Position numbers and translations under genes: made by a program
Shown: in pieces, positions 19,062 to 27,321 of the stretch
How positions within the stretch are numbered: the first letter of the stretch is position 1
Layout: each line of letters starts with the position of its first letter
Source: Micromonospora haikouensis
GTDB taxonomy: Bacteria; Actinomycetota; Actinomycetes; Mycobacteriales; Micromonosporaceae
NCBI RefSeq assembly: GCF_900091595.1
Contig: NZ_FMCW01000008.1
Location: 172,586-236,585 of the forward strand
Direction of reading: 5' to 3'
Length of the DNA stretch: 64,000 nt
Notes under the pieces: generated by a model
The model's input: only the letters and a program-made list of their open reading frames with translations
Databases searched by the model: none
What the model was told of the DNA's origin: nothing

Positions 19062-19091
19062 CGGGCGGCCCGCGCGGGTACTGGGCGGGCC

Positions 19092-19799
19092 ATGTCCGAA
19101 CTGGTGGGTCAGGCAGTCAAGCGGGTGCTGCTGCCGGTGGCCCTGCTGCTCCCCGTCATGGTGCTGCTCGGCGTCCTCGTCACCCGGGTCTTCGCGCACA
19201 CCTGGCCGCTCACGGTGGAGGACGCGGTCAACCGCGAGCTGGCCGCCGACCGGACCGCCGGCTGGAACAACGTGTCGCTGGTATTCAGCACGCTGGCCAG
19301 CACCCAGCTGATCGTGCTGGTCACCGCGATCGTGGCGGTGGTCCTGCGGCTGGTGCTGCACCGCTGGCGGGAGCCGCTGTTCCTGTGCGCGGCGGTCACC
19401 GCCCAGGCGCTGGTGTTCCTGCTGACCACGATGGCCATCGACCGCCGCCGCCCGGCGGTCGAGCACATGGACGTCTCCCCGCCGACGTCCAGCTTCCCGT
19501 CCGGGCACACGTCGGCCGCCGTGGCGCTCTACGTCGGCATCGCGGTGCTGCTGGCGCTGCGGGCGCGGAGCACCCCGGCGAAGATCGCCTGGTGGGCGCT
19601 GCTCGTCCTGGTGCCGGCCGGTGTCGCCCTGACCCGGATGTACCGGGGCATGCACCACCCGAGCGACGTGCTGGCGTCGTTCCTCAACGGCGGCACGTGC
19701 GTGGTGATCATGGCGCGGGCGGTGCTGGACCGGGGGGTGCGGTGGGGCCGGGAGAAGCTGCCCACGGCCGGACGGCCGGCCCGGGTCCCGACGGCCTGA
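19092..19799 (+). CDS. PAP2-family membrane phosphatase, second copy
   Basis: A 235-residue multi-span phosphatase with C1-like DRRRPAVEHMD, C2 SSFPSGHTSAAVAL and C3 TRMYRGMHHPSDVLA. The phosphatase residues (Arg of C1, Ser-His of C2, Arg-His-Asp of C3) are all kept, although the first-motif lysine spacing differs from the neighbouring PAP2 gene. The two are paralogues rather than a recent duplication. The gene ends in a 33-bp tandem duplication that spans its stop codon. Confidence 0.88.
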   Translation: MSELVGQAVKRVLLPVALLLPVMVLLGVLVTRVFAHTWPLTVEDAVNRELAADRTAGWNNVSLVFSTLASTQLIVLVTAIVAVVLRLVLHRWREPLFLCAAVTAQALVFLLTTMAIDRRRPAVEHMDVSPPTSSFPSGHTSAAVALYVGIAVLLALRARSTPAKIAWWALLVLVPAGVALTRMYRGMHHPSDVLASFLNGGTCVVIMARAVLDRGVRWGREKLPTAGRPARVPTA

Positions 19800-19838
19800 G
19801 CCGGCCGGCCGGCCCGGGTCCCGACCGCCGGAGCCGGA
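19773..19838 (+). repeat. 33-bp tandem duplication across a stop codon
   Basis: The unit beginning CGGCCGGCCCGGGTCCCGAC occurs at 19773 and again at 19806 with only a few mismatches. The first copy contains the TGA of the second PAP2 gene. In the second copy the stop position reads GGA, so only copy one ends translation. Confidence 0.75.
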
Positions 19839-19878
19839 GGGCCGGAACGGCGGCCGGGGGCGGCAGCGTTCCTGCGGC

Positions 19879-21057
19879 TCAGGTGCACTCGCCGGTGCCG
19901 ACCGGGCGGGTCCGCTCGGCACCGGCCAGGGCGACCGGGCGGGCCTCGGCCGCCGTCACCGCGAAGCCGGTGTTCGGGTCGTCCGCCGCCGCCGCGAAGA
20001 TCACCCCGAGCACCAGGCCGTTCGAGGAGAGCAGCGGCCCGCCCGAGTTGCCGCTGCGCACCAGCGCCCGGATCGTGTAGATCTCCCGGGTCACGTCGCC
20101 GGAGGAGTAGATGTCCGGGCCGGTGATCCGATCGACGTCCCGGATCCGCGCCGACTGGGCGTTGTACGGCCCGTCGAGCGGGAAGCCCAGCACGATCGCG
20201 TCCGCCCCGCTGCCCGCGTTGCCGGCGGCGAACCGCAGGGACGGGCCGGGCAGCCCCGGCACCCGCAGCACGGCCAGGTCCCGGTCCGGGTCGTAGACGA
20301 CGACCTCCCCGTCGTACCGGTCGCCGTTCAGCTCGACCGCCACCGACCGGGTGCCGGCCACCACGTGCGCGTTGGTCATCACCCGGTCGTCGGCGTACAC
20401 GAAGCCGGAGCCCTCGATGCGGCGCGCGCAGCTCGGCGCGGAGCCCAGCACCTTGACCACCGCACGCCGGCCGTCGGCCACCACCTGGGAGCCGGCGAGC
20501 GCCGGGTCGGGCGGCTCGACCTGCCGGGCCCGGGTGGGCGCGAGATCGCCGAAGACGTCCGGGAAGCCGTTGGTGTCGACGGTGTCCCGCAGCGCGGTGG
20601 ACAGCTCCTGCGCCTGGTCCGGCAGGACCCGGTCGACGACGGTGAGCAGCGCGCTGTTGCGCACCGAGGAGGCCAGCCAGGGCAGCGAGGACGAGCCCAG
20701 CGGCACGGCCACCAGCCAGGCGACCAGCATCACGGCGAAGAGCGAGACGACCGCCCCGCCGATGTCGTCGGCCCGCTTGGCGATGTCGCTGGTGATGGTC
20801 TGGCGCAGGTGCGAGCCGAGCCAACCGGCCAGCGCCTGCCCCACCACGGCCAGCCCGAACACGGCGACGAGGGAGATCAGCACCCGGGTGCCGCTGTCGG
20901 TGAACTGGCGGGCCAGCAACGGGCCGACCTGTAGACCGATGAGCGCGCCCAGGAAGAACCCGGAGAACGACAGCACCCCGATGACGAAGCCCTGACGGTA
21001 TCCGCTGATCGCGAACACGAGCATGAGCAGGAGCAGAACGAGATCCACGGCGGACAC
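19879..21057 (-). CDS. marP: MarP-like membrane-bound serine protease (CvpA + trypsin-like)
   Basis: A 392-residue protein. Four N-terminal TM helices (about residues 3-150, the CvpA/colicin V production-like region) anchor a periplasmic trypsin-fold domain. Triad: His in MTNAHVV, Asp in DRDLAVLRV, Ser in RSGNSGGPL. Mycobacterium tuberculosis MarP (Rv3671c) has the same layout and protects against acid and oxidative stress. GTG 21057 gives VSAVDLVLL, the usual N terminus; codons upstream are not homologous. The neighbour order marP-nudix-tlpA-nth matches Rv3671c-Rv3674c. It ends convergently against the PAP2 pair. Confidence 0.93.
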   Translation of the reverse strand: MSAVDLVLLLLMLVFAISGYRQGFVIGVLSFSGFFLGALIGLQVGPLLARQFTDSGTRVLISLVAVFGLAVVGQALAGWLGSHLRQTITSDIAKRADDIGGAVVSLFAVMLVAWLVAVPLGSSSLPWLASSVRNSALLTVVDRVLPDQAQELSTALRDTVDTNGFPDVFGDLAPTRARQVEPPDPALAGSQVVADGRRAVVKVLGSAPSCARRIEGSGFVYADDRVMTNAHVVAGTRSVAVELNGDRYDGEVVVYDPDRDLAVLRVPGLPGPSLRFAAGNAGSGADAIVLGFPLDGPYNAQSARIRDVDRITGPDIYSSGDVTREIYTIRALVRSGNSGGPLLSSNGLVLGVIFAAAADDPNTGFAVTAAEARPVALAGAERTRPVGTGECT

Positions 21058-21146
21058 GCCCCAAGGGTACGGGCAGCGGGCCCGCCGGGTGCCCACCGCT
21101 CGCGGAACGTGACGGTCCGGTCAGCGTCCCGCCGCCGCGCCAGCGG

Positions 21147-21845
21147 TCAGGCGAGCGGTCCGGCCATCTCGTCGGCGGCGTCGGTGCCGGCGGAGGGTGC
21201 CGGGGCGGCCCCGGCCGGCGGCAGGTCGACGACCCGGTCGTCCGGCCAGGGGCGGGTCCACCCGCCCATCTCCAGCAGGGCGGCGAGCACCCCGGCCGTG
21301 AACCCCCAGACCAGCATGCCGCGCACCGAGAAGGCCGGGCCGACCCAGCCGCTCGGGTGGCGGACCCGCAGCCGGTTCTCGGGGGCGACCAGCTCGGCGA
21401 CCGGCAGCCGGGCGACGTGCGCGACCTCGGCCGGCTCCCGGGGGTGCACCGGGTGCGGCCGGTGCCACCAGCCGAGCACGGGGGTCACCACGAAGTCGCT
21501 GACCGGGATCCACAGCCTCGGCAGCTCGGCGAGGACGGTGACGCTGGCCGGGTCGAGGTCGACCTCCTCGTTGGCCTCGCGCAGGGCGGTGGCGGCGGAG
21601 TCGGCGTCGCCCGGGTCGGCCGCCCCGCCGGGGAACGCCGGCTGCCCGGCGTGGTTGCGCAGGGTGGCGGCGCGTTGCAGGACCAGCACGTCCGGGCCCG
21701 CCCCGGGCTCCTCGCCGAGCAGCACGAGCACGGCGCTCTCCCGCCCGCCGCTGGCCGGGGTGGCGATCCGGGTGAAGTCCTCGGCGCGGGCGGAGCCGAG
21801 CCGGGACAGCAGGGGCTGCATCCAGGGCGGCGGCGTACGGCTCAC
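21147..21845 (-). CDS. NUDIX hydrolase, CoA pyrophosphatase (NudL) type
   Basis: A 232-residue hydrolase. The UPF0035 signature LQRAATLRNHAGQPAFPGG lies directly before a variant NUDIX box ending TALREANEEVDL. The box keeps the Arg-Glu...Glu-Glu metal ligands, with Asp in place of the late Gly. Family members cleave coenzyme A and its derivatives at the pyrophosphate. The GTG start overlaps the tlpA stop (GTGA), showing translational coupling. It corresponds in position to Rv3672c. The C-terminal 30 residues are Ala/Pro-rich and unlikely to be folded. Confidence 0.9.
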   Translation of the reverse strand: MSRTPPPWMQPLLSRLGSARAEDFTRIATPASGGRESAVLVLLGEEPGAGPDVLVLQRAATLRNHAGQPAFPGGAADPGDADSAATALREANEEVDLDPASVTVLAELPRLWIPVSDFVVTPVLGWWHRPHPVHPREPAEVAHVARLPVAELVAPENRLRVRHPSGWVGPAFSVRGMLVWGFTAGVLAALLEMGGWTRPWPDDRVVDLPPAGAAPAPSAGTDAADEMAGPLA

Positions 21846-22468
21846 GCCGGCACCACCACGCCGAGGTGTTCGCGGACCAGCGCGGCGAGCCGGGCGTCGT
21901 CCAGCGCGCCGGAGGTGTCGACGTGCCGGATGCGGCCGTCCGCGCCGACGAGAACGGTCAGCGGGACCGCGTTGCGGTTGAGTGCCCGGCGCAGGCTCTC
22001 GCCCTGGTCGAACAGGACGGGGAAGCGCACGCCGAAGTCCTCGCCGATCGACTGGGCGGCGTCCCGGCTGTCGCGGGTGTTCACCCCGATCACCTGGAGC
22101 CTGCCGTCCGCGCGCTCACTGAGCCGCTGGAACGCGGGCAGTTCCTTGCGGCAGGGCGGGCACCAGGACGCCCACAGGTTGACCACGGCCGGCCCGCGCA
22201 CGTCCCGCAGGGCGACGAGGTCGCCGCCGGTGAAGCAGGGCAGGGTCAGCTCGGGCAGCTCCGGCCCGCCGGACCCGGCGGGGGTGGGCGCGGCCGAGGG
22301 GGGCGGCACGGTCAGGGTCGCGCAGGCGGCGAACGGCGACGGCCGGTTGTTCCGCCGGGGCTCGGCCGTCTTCTCCTCGGCCGGGGTCGCCGTGCAGGCG
22401 GCGGCGAGCAGCGCGAACGGCAGGAGCAGGGCGACCAGCGAACGCCGGGCGGTGGAGCGGTGCGTCAC
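21842..22468 (-). CDS. TlpA-like thiol-disulfide lipoprotein
   Basis: A 208-residue exported thioredoxin-fold protein. The N terminus is a lipoprotein signal with lipobox LLAAAC. A Pro-rich linker precedes the AhpC/TlpA domain with active site WCPPC ([19 protein letters not shown]). The cis-Pro segment is AVPLTVLV. It probably reduces or isomerises disulfides outside the membrane, for example in cytochrome c maturation. GTG 22468 overlaps the nth stop by four bases, and its own stop overlaps the nudix start. It corresponds to Rv3673c. Confidence 0.92.
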   Translation of the reverse strand: MTHRSTARRSLVALLLPFALLAAACTATPAEEKTAEPRRNNRPSPFAACATLTVPPPSAAPTPAGSGGPELPELTLPCFTGGDLVALRDVRGPAVVNLWASWCPPCRKELPAFQRLSERADGRLQVIGVNTRDSRDAAQSIGEDFGVRFPVLFDQGESLRRALNRNAVPLTVLVGADGRIRHVDTSGALDDARLAALVREHLGVVVPA

Positions 22469-23253
22469 GGCGCCTCCGCGGCGACCGCCTGCTGCGGCAC
22501 CAGCTCCGGGTCGACGCCCGCCGCGACGGCCAGGTCCCGCGCCCGGGGGCCCTTGAGCAGCTTCGCGGCCGGCGCGGGCTCCGTCGGCCCCGTCCCGTAC
22601 GACGGGCAGAGCTTCACCAGCGTGCACGCGCCGCAGGCCGGCTTCTTGGCGTGGCAGACCCGCCGGCCGTGGAAGATGATCCGGTGCGACAGCATCGTCC
22701 AGTCGCGCTTCGGGAACATCGCGCCGATCGCGTGCTCGATCTTCACCGGGTCGGTCTCGGCGGTCAACCGCCAGCGGTGCACCAGCCGCTGGAAGTGCGT
22801 GTCGACGGTGATGCCGGGGACGCCGAAGGCGTTGCCGAGGATGACGTTGGCGGTCTTGCGGCCCATCCCGGGCAGCGTCACCAGGTCGTCGAGCTTGCCG
22901 GGGACCTGCCCGTCGTACCGCTCGACGAGGGCCTGACCCAGCCGGATCAGCGAGTTGGTCTTGTTGCGGTAGAAGCCGGTGGGCCGGATCAGCTCCTCCA
23001 GCTCGGCCCGGTCCGCCCCGGCGTAGTCGGCGGCCGTCGGGTAGCGGGTGAACAGCTTCGGGGTGACCTCGTTGACCTTCTTGTCCGTGCACTGGGCGGA
23101 CAGGATGGTGGCGACGGCCAGCTCCAGCGGATTGGTGTGGTCCAGCTCGCAGTGGGCGTCGGGGTGCGTCTGGGTGAGCACCCGGTGGATCTTCCGGGCG
23201 CGACGCGTGCGGCCGAGGTCGGTCTCGCTGGCTGCGGGGGGACTGGTGGTCAC
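22465..23253 (-). CDS. nth: Endonuclease III (base-excision repair DNA glycosylase/AP lyase)
   Basis: A 262-residue enzyme that removes oxidised pyrimidines. The helix-hairpin-helix is [14 protein letters not shown], including catalytic Lys. The catalytic Asp is in TVDTHFQRL. The iron-sulfur cluster ligands follow the C-x6-C-x2-C-x5-C pattern (from [11 protein letters not shown] to LC). A C-terminal tail of about 40 residues beyond the cluster is Ala/Pro-rich. It starts at GTG 23253 and forms the head of the nth-tlpA-nudix coupled set. It corresponds to Rv3674c. Confidence 0.97.
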   Translation of the reverse strand: MTTSPPAASETDLGRTRRARKIHRVLTQTHPDAHCELDHTNPLELAVATILSAQCTDKKVNEVTPKLFTRYPTAADYAGADRAELEELIRPTGFYRNKTNSLIRLGQALVERYDGQVPGKLDDLVTLPGMGRKTANVILGNAFGVPGITVDTHFQRLVHRWRLTAETDPVKIEHAIGAMFPKRDWTMLSHRIIFHGRRVCHAKKPACGACTLVKLCPSYGTGPTEPAPAAKLLKGPRARDLAVAAGVDPELVPQQAVAAEAP

Positions 23254-23337
23254 GACGGAAAGACTACGTCGACCCGGTGACGGCCCGCCGCGCCACGCGG
23301 CCCGGCCGCGCCCGGCGACCGGTGGCCGGCCGCCGGC

Positions 23338-24522
23338 TCACGGCTCGGTGATCCGGCCCTCGTCGTCGAGGCGGGCGCCGCTCTTCGGGAAGTCCAGCCG
23401 GCTCAGCTCCCGGACCAGGCCGAGGCCCCGGTCGTCCGGGTCCATGGTCGGCTTGCCGATCGAGTTCATGTACGTCGAGGTGAACGAGCCGCCGGCGAAG
23501 CTGCCGTCCGGCTTCAGCGACACCTTGAGCACGCCGCCCCAGCCGAGCCGGCCGTTGTTGCTCAGCGAGTTGCCGCCGCCGGCGAAGTTGCCGAGGCTGT
23601 AGGCGATCAGCCGGCCCTCGTAGAACTCCATGCCGCGCAGCAAGTGCGGGCCGTGGCCGACGACCAGGTCCGCCCCCGCGTCGACCATGGCGTGGGAGAA
23701 CTTGATCGGGTCGCCCCGGTTCTCGCCGAGGAACATCTCGGTGCCCGGGCGCACCCGGGTCTTGTCCGCGCCCTCGCCGCCCATGTGCACCTGCACGACG
23801 ACGAGGTCGGCCATGGTGGCCGCCTTCTTGATCACCGCGCTGGCGGCGTCGATGTCGACCAGGCTGTTGGACCAGACGTACGACGAGAAGCCCGCGACGG
23901 CGATCTTGACGCCCTCGACCTCGACCACGGTGATCTGGTCGGGCGCCCCGGTGTGCGCCAGGTCGTACTTCTCCAGCGCGGCCTGGGTGTTGCGGTAGCC
24001 CTTGGGGCCGTAGTCGTAGCCGTGGTTGTTCGCCTGGTTGAGCAGCTCGAACCCGCCGTCGCGCAGGTGCGCGGCGTACTCCGGCGGGGCGCGGAACTGG
24101 AAGCAGCGGGTCGAGTTGGCCCCGCACTTGCCGGTGCCGGTGTCGACGGTGAGCGGCTCCTCCAGGTTGCCCATCACCAGGTCGGCCGCGAGCGCCTTCT
24201 GCACCGAGTCGAAGAAACCCTTGCCGCCGTTCGGCGGGAGCCGGTTCGGCGCGTTGCCCATGATGATGTCGCCGGTGGCCGAGAGCGACACGCTCTCGAC
24301 CTTGCCCTCAGGGGTGTCGCCGGAGGGGGCCGGGGAGGCGGTGCCGGTCGCGCCGGCCCGGGTGCCGGGCTGCCAGGTGGGCGCGTCGGTCGTCTCGGCG
24401 CAGCCGGCGGCGAGCAGCGTGCCGAGCAGCACGCCGAGGGCGAGCGCGGCGCGGCGGCGCGGGCGGGCGGCACCGGCGCGGGGCAGGCGGGGACGGGGGC
24501 CGGGGCGGGCGGGAGAATACAT
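23338..24522 (-). CDS. CapA-family lipoprotein (PGA-synthesis-like metallophosphatase fold)
   Basis: A 394-residue exported protein. A basic N terminus is followed by a lipoprotein signal with lipobox LLAAGC. A Thr/Ser/Pro linker precedes the CapA domain: ATGDIIMG, VMGNLEEPLT, LLNQANNHGYDYG, VVVQVHMGGEG, VVGHGPHLLRGMEFYEGRLIAYSLGNFAGGG. These are the metal-site blocks of CapA/YwtB-type proteins. In Bacillus the family is tied to poly-gamma-glutamate capsule, but no capB or capC gene is nearby, so that role should not be assumed. ATG 24522 starts the charged signal region. It lies in tandem with cbiZ and nth. Confidence 0.9.
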   Translation of the reverse strand: MYSPARPGPRPRLPRAGAARPRRRAALALGVLLGTLLAAGCAETTDAPTWQPGTRAGATGTASPAPSGDTPEGKVESVSLSATGDIIMGNAPNRLPPNGGKGFFDSVQKALAADLVMGNLEEPLTVDTGTGKCGANSTRCFQFRAPPEYAAHLRDGGFELLNQANNHGYDYGPKGYRNTQAALEKYDLAHTGAPDQITVVEVEGVKIAVAGFSSYVWSNSLVDIDAASAVIKKAATMADLVVVQVHMGGEGADKTRVRPGTEMFLGENRGDPIKFSHAMVDAGADLVVGHGPHLLRGMEFYEGRLIAYSLGNFAGGGNSLSNNGRLGWGGVLKVSLKPDGSFAGGSFTSTYMNSIGKPTMDPDDRGLGLVRELSRLDFPKSGARLDDEGRITEP

Positions 24523-24578
24523 CGCCCGCGACGCTACCGGGCGGGATACGCGGTGACGATGGCCGATCGGCCGAAAAA

Positions 24579-25277
24579 TCAGGCCGTGCGCCGTTCGGAC
24601 CAGGGGACCACGGTCCCGGCCCCGCCGACGAGCACGGCGGCGTGCACCGCGCGGGCCAGCGGGGCGCCCCACGCGGATCGGGGCCCGCCGTAGGCGGACG
24701 GCTCCCCGTCGGCCGGGCAGAGCACGGTGACGGCGTCGGTGGGGGTGCCGGTGGCCACGAGCCCCAGCTCCCGGATCGCCTGCGCCTTCGCCTCGGTCGC
24801 GGTCGCCACCGCGTTGACCAGGGCCGCGTCGCCGAGCCGGGCGGGCACCTCGACCACGATGTTGACCGTGCCGACCCGGTGGGCGGGCGCGGCGCACCGG
24901 GCCGGGGCGGGCGCGGGCGTGGCGACGGCGGGGTCGGGCGCGGCGGCCTGGACGGGGGTGCCCAGCCCGACGGTCGCCCAGACCCGCACCCCGGAGTCGG
25001 CGCGGGCGACCACCTCGGCGACGTCGACACCGGTCAGCAGGCCGACGCCGGGCCCGTCGAGGCCGAGCTGGTCGGCCAGTTCGGCCAGGTGGTCGGCCGG
25101 GTCGTCCCGGTGGTACGACATGGGCACGGTCGCGTTGACCACCCAGTGCCGTACGCCGATCCCGCCGCCGAGTGGCGCGGAGCTGACGGTCAGTAACGGC
25201 CGGTCGGCGCGCCACACGAGCAGCGGGACGTCCCGGCCGTCCTCGTGGCGGCTGGTCAGGGTCGGCTCGGTCAGCAC
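24579..25277 (-). CDS. cbiZ: Adenosylcobinamide amidohydrolase CbiZ
   Basis: A 232-residue enzyme that hydrolyses the aminopropanol amide of cobinamide-type corrinoids to adenosylcobyric acid, letting cells salvage and remodel B12 precursors. Family blocks include SSAPLGGGIGVRHWVVNATVP, GVGLLTGVDVAEVV, GTVNIVVEVPARLGDAALVNAVATATEAKAQAI and YGGPRSAWGAPLARAVHAAV. GTG 25277 starts MLTEPTLTSRHEDG. A Pro/Ala-rich stretch near residues 110-135 is an insert between conserved blocks. It is divergent from crp. No cobalamin riboswitch was recognised in the 158-base gap. Confidence 0.88.
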   Translation of the reverse strand: MLTEPTLTSRHEDGRDVPLLVWRADRPLLTVSSAPLGGGIGVRHWVVNATVPMSYHRDDPADHLAELADQLGLDGPGVGLLTGVDVAEVVARADSGVRVWATVGLGTPVQAAAPDPAVATPAPAPARCAAPAHRVGTVNIVVEVPARLGDAALVNAVATATEAKAQAIRELGLVATGTPTDAVTVLCPADGEPSAYGGPRSAWGAPLARAVHAAVLVGGAGTVVPWSERRTA

Positions 25278-25435
25278 GCCGCCGACCCTACGTCCCGGGC
25301 GCGGCGAGGGGGACCAGGGGTTTCCCAGGGGTGCGGCTCTGATTACCGCTCACGTGCGCCTAGACTGGCCTCGCGCGAGGGATCAGCGGACGGCGGCCCG
25401 GCCGAGAAGACGGCACGCGCAGGCGGAGGTGCGCG

Positions 25436-26113
25436 ATGGACGAGGTACTGGCTCGCAGCGGGATCTTCCAGGGAGTCGACCCGGAGGCTGCCGAGGCGCT
25501 CGCCAAGGAGATGGAGACGATCGAGGTCCGCAAGGGCGAGGTCGTGTTCAACGAGGGCGAGCCCGGCGACAGTCTCTACATCCTGCTGTCCGGCAAGATC
25601 AAGGTCGGTCGCCGGGCGGCGGACGGCCGGCAGAACCTGATCGCCGTGATGGGCCCGTCGGACATGGTCGGCGAGCTGTCGCTGTTCGACCCCGGCCCCC
25701 GCACGGCGACGGCCACCGCGGTGACCGACACCCGCCTCGTGCGCCTGCGCAAGCAGGCCCTGCGCCCGTGGCTCAACAACCGGCCCGAGATCGCCGAGCA
25801 GCTGCTGCGGGTGCTGGCCCGCAGGCTGCGCCGGACGAACGACTCGCTGGCCGACCTGATCTTCACCGACGTGCCGGGGCGGGTCGCGAAGAACCTGCTG
25901 CAGATGGCCGGGCGGTTCGGCACCCGCGACGGCGGCGTGCTGCGGGTGACCCACGACCTGACCCAGGAGGAGATCGCCCAGCTCGTCGGCGCCTCCCGGG
26001 AGACCGTCAACAAGGCGCTCGCCGACTTCGCCTCGCGCGGCTGGCTGCGGCTCGACGGCAAGAGCATCATCATCCTCGACCCGGAGCGCCTGGCCCGCCG
26101 CGCCCGCGTCTGA
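25436..26113 (+). CDS. crp: Crp/Fnr-family cAMP-type transcriptional regulator
   Basis: A 225-residue global regulator. The cyclic-nucleotide-binding domain (about 10-125) has the phosphate-binding cassette [17 protein letters not shown] with the Arg that contacts cAMP phosphate. A long dimer helix follows, then an HTH ([21 protein letters not shown] with wing SRGWL). It closely matches the GlxR/Crp group (Rv3676). The position next to the nth operon is conserved in actinobacteria. TAGACT at 25361-25366 is a possible -10, giving a leader of about 60 bases. In relatives the MBL gene comes next; here that gene is 25 kb away. Confidence 0.95.
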   Translation: MDEVLARSGIFQGVDPEAAEALAKEMETIEVRKGEVVFNEGEPGDSLYILLSGKIKVGRRAADGRQNLIAVMGPSDMVGELSLFDPGPRTATATAVTDTRLVRLRKQALRPWLNNRPEIAEQLLRVLARRLRRTNDSLADLIFTDVPGRVAKNLLQMAGRFGTRDGGVLRVTHDLTQEEIAQLVGASRETVNKALADFASRGWLRLDGKSIIILDPERLARRARV

Positions 26114-26197
26114 GTCATCCGCCGTCCGCCCCGGCGGGCGTTCTGCCCGGCGGAGAATCCCTGGACGGGCCGGCGGGCCGGGGCGCACCGTGACGGG

Positions 26198-26941
26198 ATG
26201 CTGGAACGGGTCGCTGTCCTCTCCGACGTCCACGGCGCGCTGCCCCCGCTGGAGGCGGTCCTGGCCGAGCCGGACGTGGCCGCCGCCGACCTGATCGTGC
26301 TCACCGGCGACATCGCCGCCGGCCCGCAGCCCGTCGAGGTGCTGGACCTGCTTGCCGGGCTCGGCGACCGGGTCCGCTGGGTGGGCGGCAACGCCGACCG
26401 GGAACTGGTCGAGGCGCGGGCCGGGCGGCCGTCCCCGATCGAGGTGTCGAACTGGGCCGCGGGGCAGCTCCGCGACGACCAGGTCGCCCGGCTGGCGGCG
26501 CTTCCGACGGCGGTGACCCTGCCGGTCGCGGGGCTGGGCGAGGTGCTGTTCTGCCACGCCACGCCCCGCGACGACGAGGAGGTCGTCCTCGTGGACTCCC
26601 GGCTGTCCCGCTGGGCCGAGGTCCTCGCCGACGTGCCGGCCGAGGTCCGGACCGTGGTCTGCGGGCACACCCACATGCCGTTCGCCCGGCTGGTCGACCG
26701 GCGCCTGGTGGTCAACGCGGGCAGCGTCGGCATGCCGTACGGCGGGCCGGGGGCGGACTGGGCGCTGCTCGGGCCGGGGGTGCAGCTGCGGCGCACCGCG
26801 TTCGACGTCGACGCGGCGTGCGCGCGGGTGGCGGCGGAGTCCGGCTTCCCCGACGCGGCCGGCTGGGCCGAGGAGTACCTGCGTTCCCGGCACAGCGACG
26901 CCGAGGCGCTGGCCGTCTTCGGCCCCCGCGACGGCCGCTGA
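26198..26941 (+). CDS. Metallophosphoesterase (YfcE/DUF2437-like, phosphodiesterase fold)
   Basis: A 247-residue calcineurin-like phosphoesterase. Metal motifs: DVHG (LSDVHGALPPLEAVL), GDI (LTGDIAAGP), GNAD (VGGNADRELVE), the His in FCHATPRDDEE and the GHTH box (VVCGHTHMPFARLVD). NAGSVGMP is typical of the small YfcE-like subgroup. Cytoplasmic; substrate unknown. It lies 84 bases after crp in the same direction and is followed by a repeat-rich noncoding gap. Confidence 0.88.
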   Translation: MLERVAVLSDVHGALPPLEAVLAEPDVAAADLIVLTGDIAAGPQPVEVLDLLAGLGDRVRWVGGNADRELVEARAGRPSPIEVSNWAAGQLRDDQVARLAALPTAVTLPVAGLGEVLFCHATPRDDEEVVLVDSRLSRWAEVLADVPAEVRTVVCGHTHMPFARLVDRRLVVNAGSVGMPYGGPGADWALLGPGVQLRRTAFDVDAACARVAAESGFPDAAGWAEEYLRSRHSDAEALAVFGPRDGR

Positions 26942-26952
26942 CCCGACCCCGC

Positions 26953-27006
26953 GGCTGTCGCTGACGCCCTGTGGCTGTCGCTGGCCAGCCCCTGTGGCTG
27001 TCGCTG
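26953..27006 (+). repeat. Three short direct repeats (GGCTGTCGCTG)
   Basis: GGCTGTCGCTG occurs at 26953, 26973 and 26996, spaced 20 and 23 bases. Similar flanks (GTG before, GAC/GCC after) suggest slippage repeats just downstream of the phosphoesterase stop. No gene is seen in 26942-27321; this and the next two entries describe its content. Confidence 0.75.
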
Positions 27007-27064
27007 ACCCGACCCCGCGACGGCACCTCACTGGTCCCGCCCGGGACGGCATCCGCGCGGCACA

Positions 27065-27136
27065 CTAGGGAGCTGAGTCGTCTACGACATCGCCCGGTGC
27101 CCGATCGGTGAGTCGTCTACGACATCAGCTCCCTAG
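27065..27136. repeat. 72-bp palindrome-bounded element with internal direct repeats
   Basis: The ends are inverted: CTAGGGAGCTGA at 27065-27076 and TCAGCTCCCTAG at 27125-27136. Inside, TGAGTCGTCTACGACATC occurs twice in direct orientation (27074-27091 and 27109-27126), and each copy holds the near-palindrome GTCGT-CT-ACGAC. A left half with one mismatch recurs at 62239-62265. It resembles a small REP- or MITE-like dispersed element. Confidence 0.8.
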
Positions 27137-27235
27137 CGGGCACGGACGACATCAGCCCCCCAGCGGCGCGGACCACATCAGCCCTCTTGCGGGCGCGGAC
27201 GACATCAGCCCCCTGGCGCGTGGACGACACCCGCC
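27109..27235 (+). repeat. Degenerate tandem array, about 27-bp period
   Basis: After the palindromic element, the unit GGACGACATCAGCCCCC with flanking GCG recurs four to five times with drift (near 27110, 27140, 27168, 27195, 27222). The period is too short and the units too similar end-to-end for a CRISPR. Short open frames through the array are repeat translation, not genes. Confidence 0.7.
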
Positions 27236-27278
27236 ACGCGCACCCCCGACCAGCGGGCCCCATCCCGACGCACAAAAA

Positions 27279-27315
27279 AGTCAGGCTTGACTGTTTGTTT
27301 TGGCGGCGGCACGCT
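27279..27315 (+). promoter_or_regulatory. Promoter of the tetR operon with overlapping palindromic operator
   Basis: A -35 TTGACT (27287-27292) is 17 bases from CACGCT (27310-27315), and the GTG of tetR begins seven bases further on, implying a leaderless transcript. The palindrome AGTCA-GGCT-TGACT (27279-27292) covers the -35, where a bound TetR dimer would block polymerase. The A/T-rich run 27273-27300 stands out in this G+C-rich DNA. Confidence 0.6.
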
Positions 27316-27321
27316 GACCGG

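Noticed and set aside
23338..24522. Poly-gamma-glutamate capsule synthesis
   Set aside because: Only a CapA-type protein is present, with no capB or capC homologue nearby.
25278..25435. Cobalamin riboswitch before cbiZ
   Set aside because: The gap is only 158 bases and no B12-box-like sequence was seen.
27109..27235. Possible CRISPR or small gene in the repeat array
   Set aside because: Units are contiguous and drifting, and the short frames only translate the repeats and lack a ribosome-binding site.
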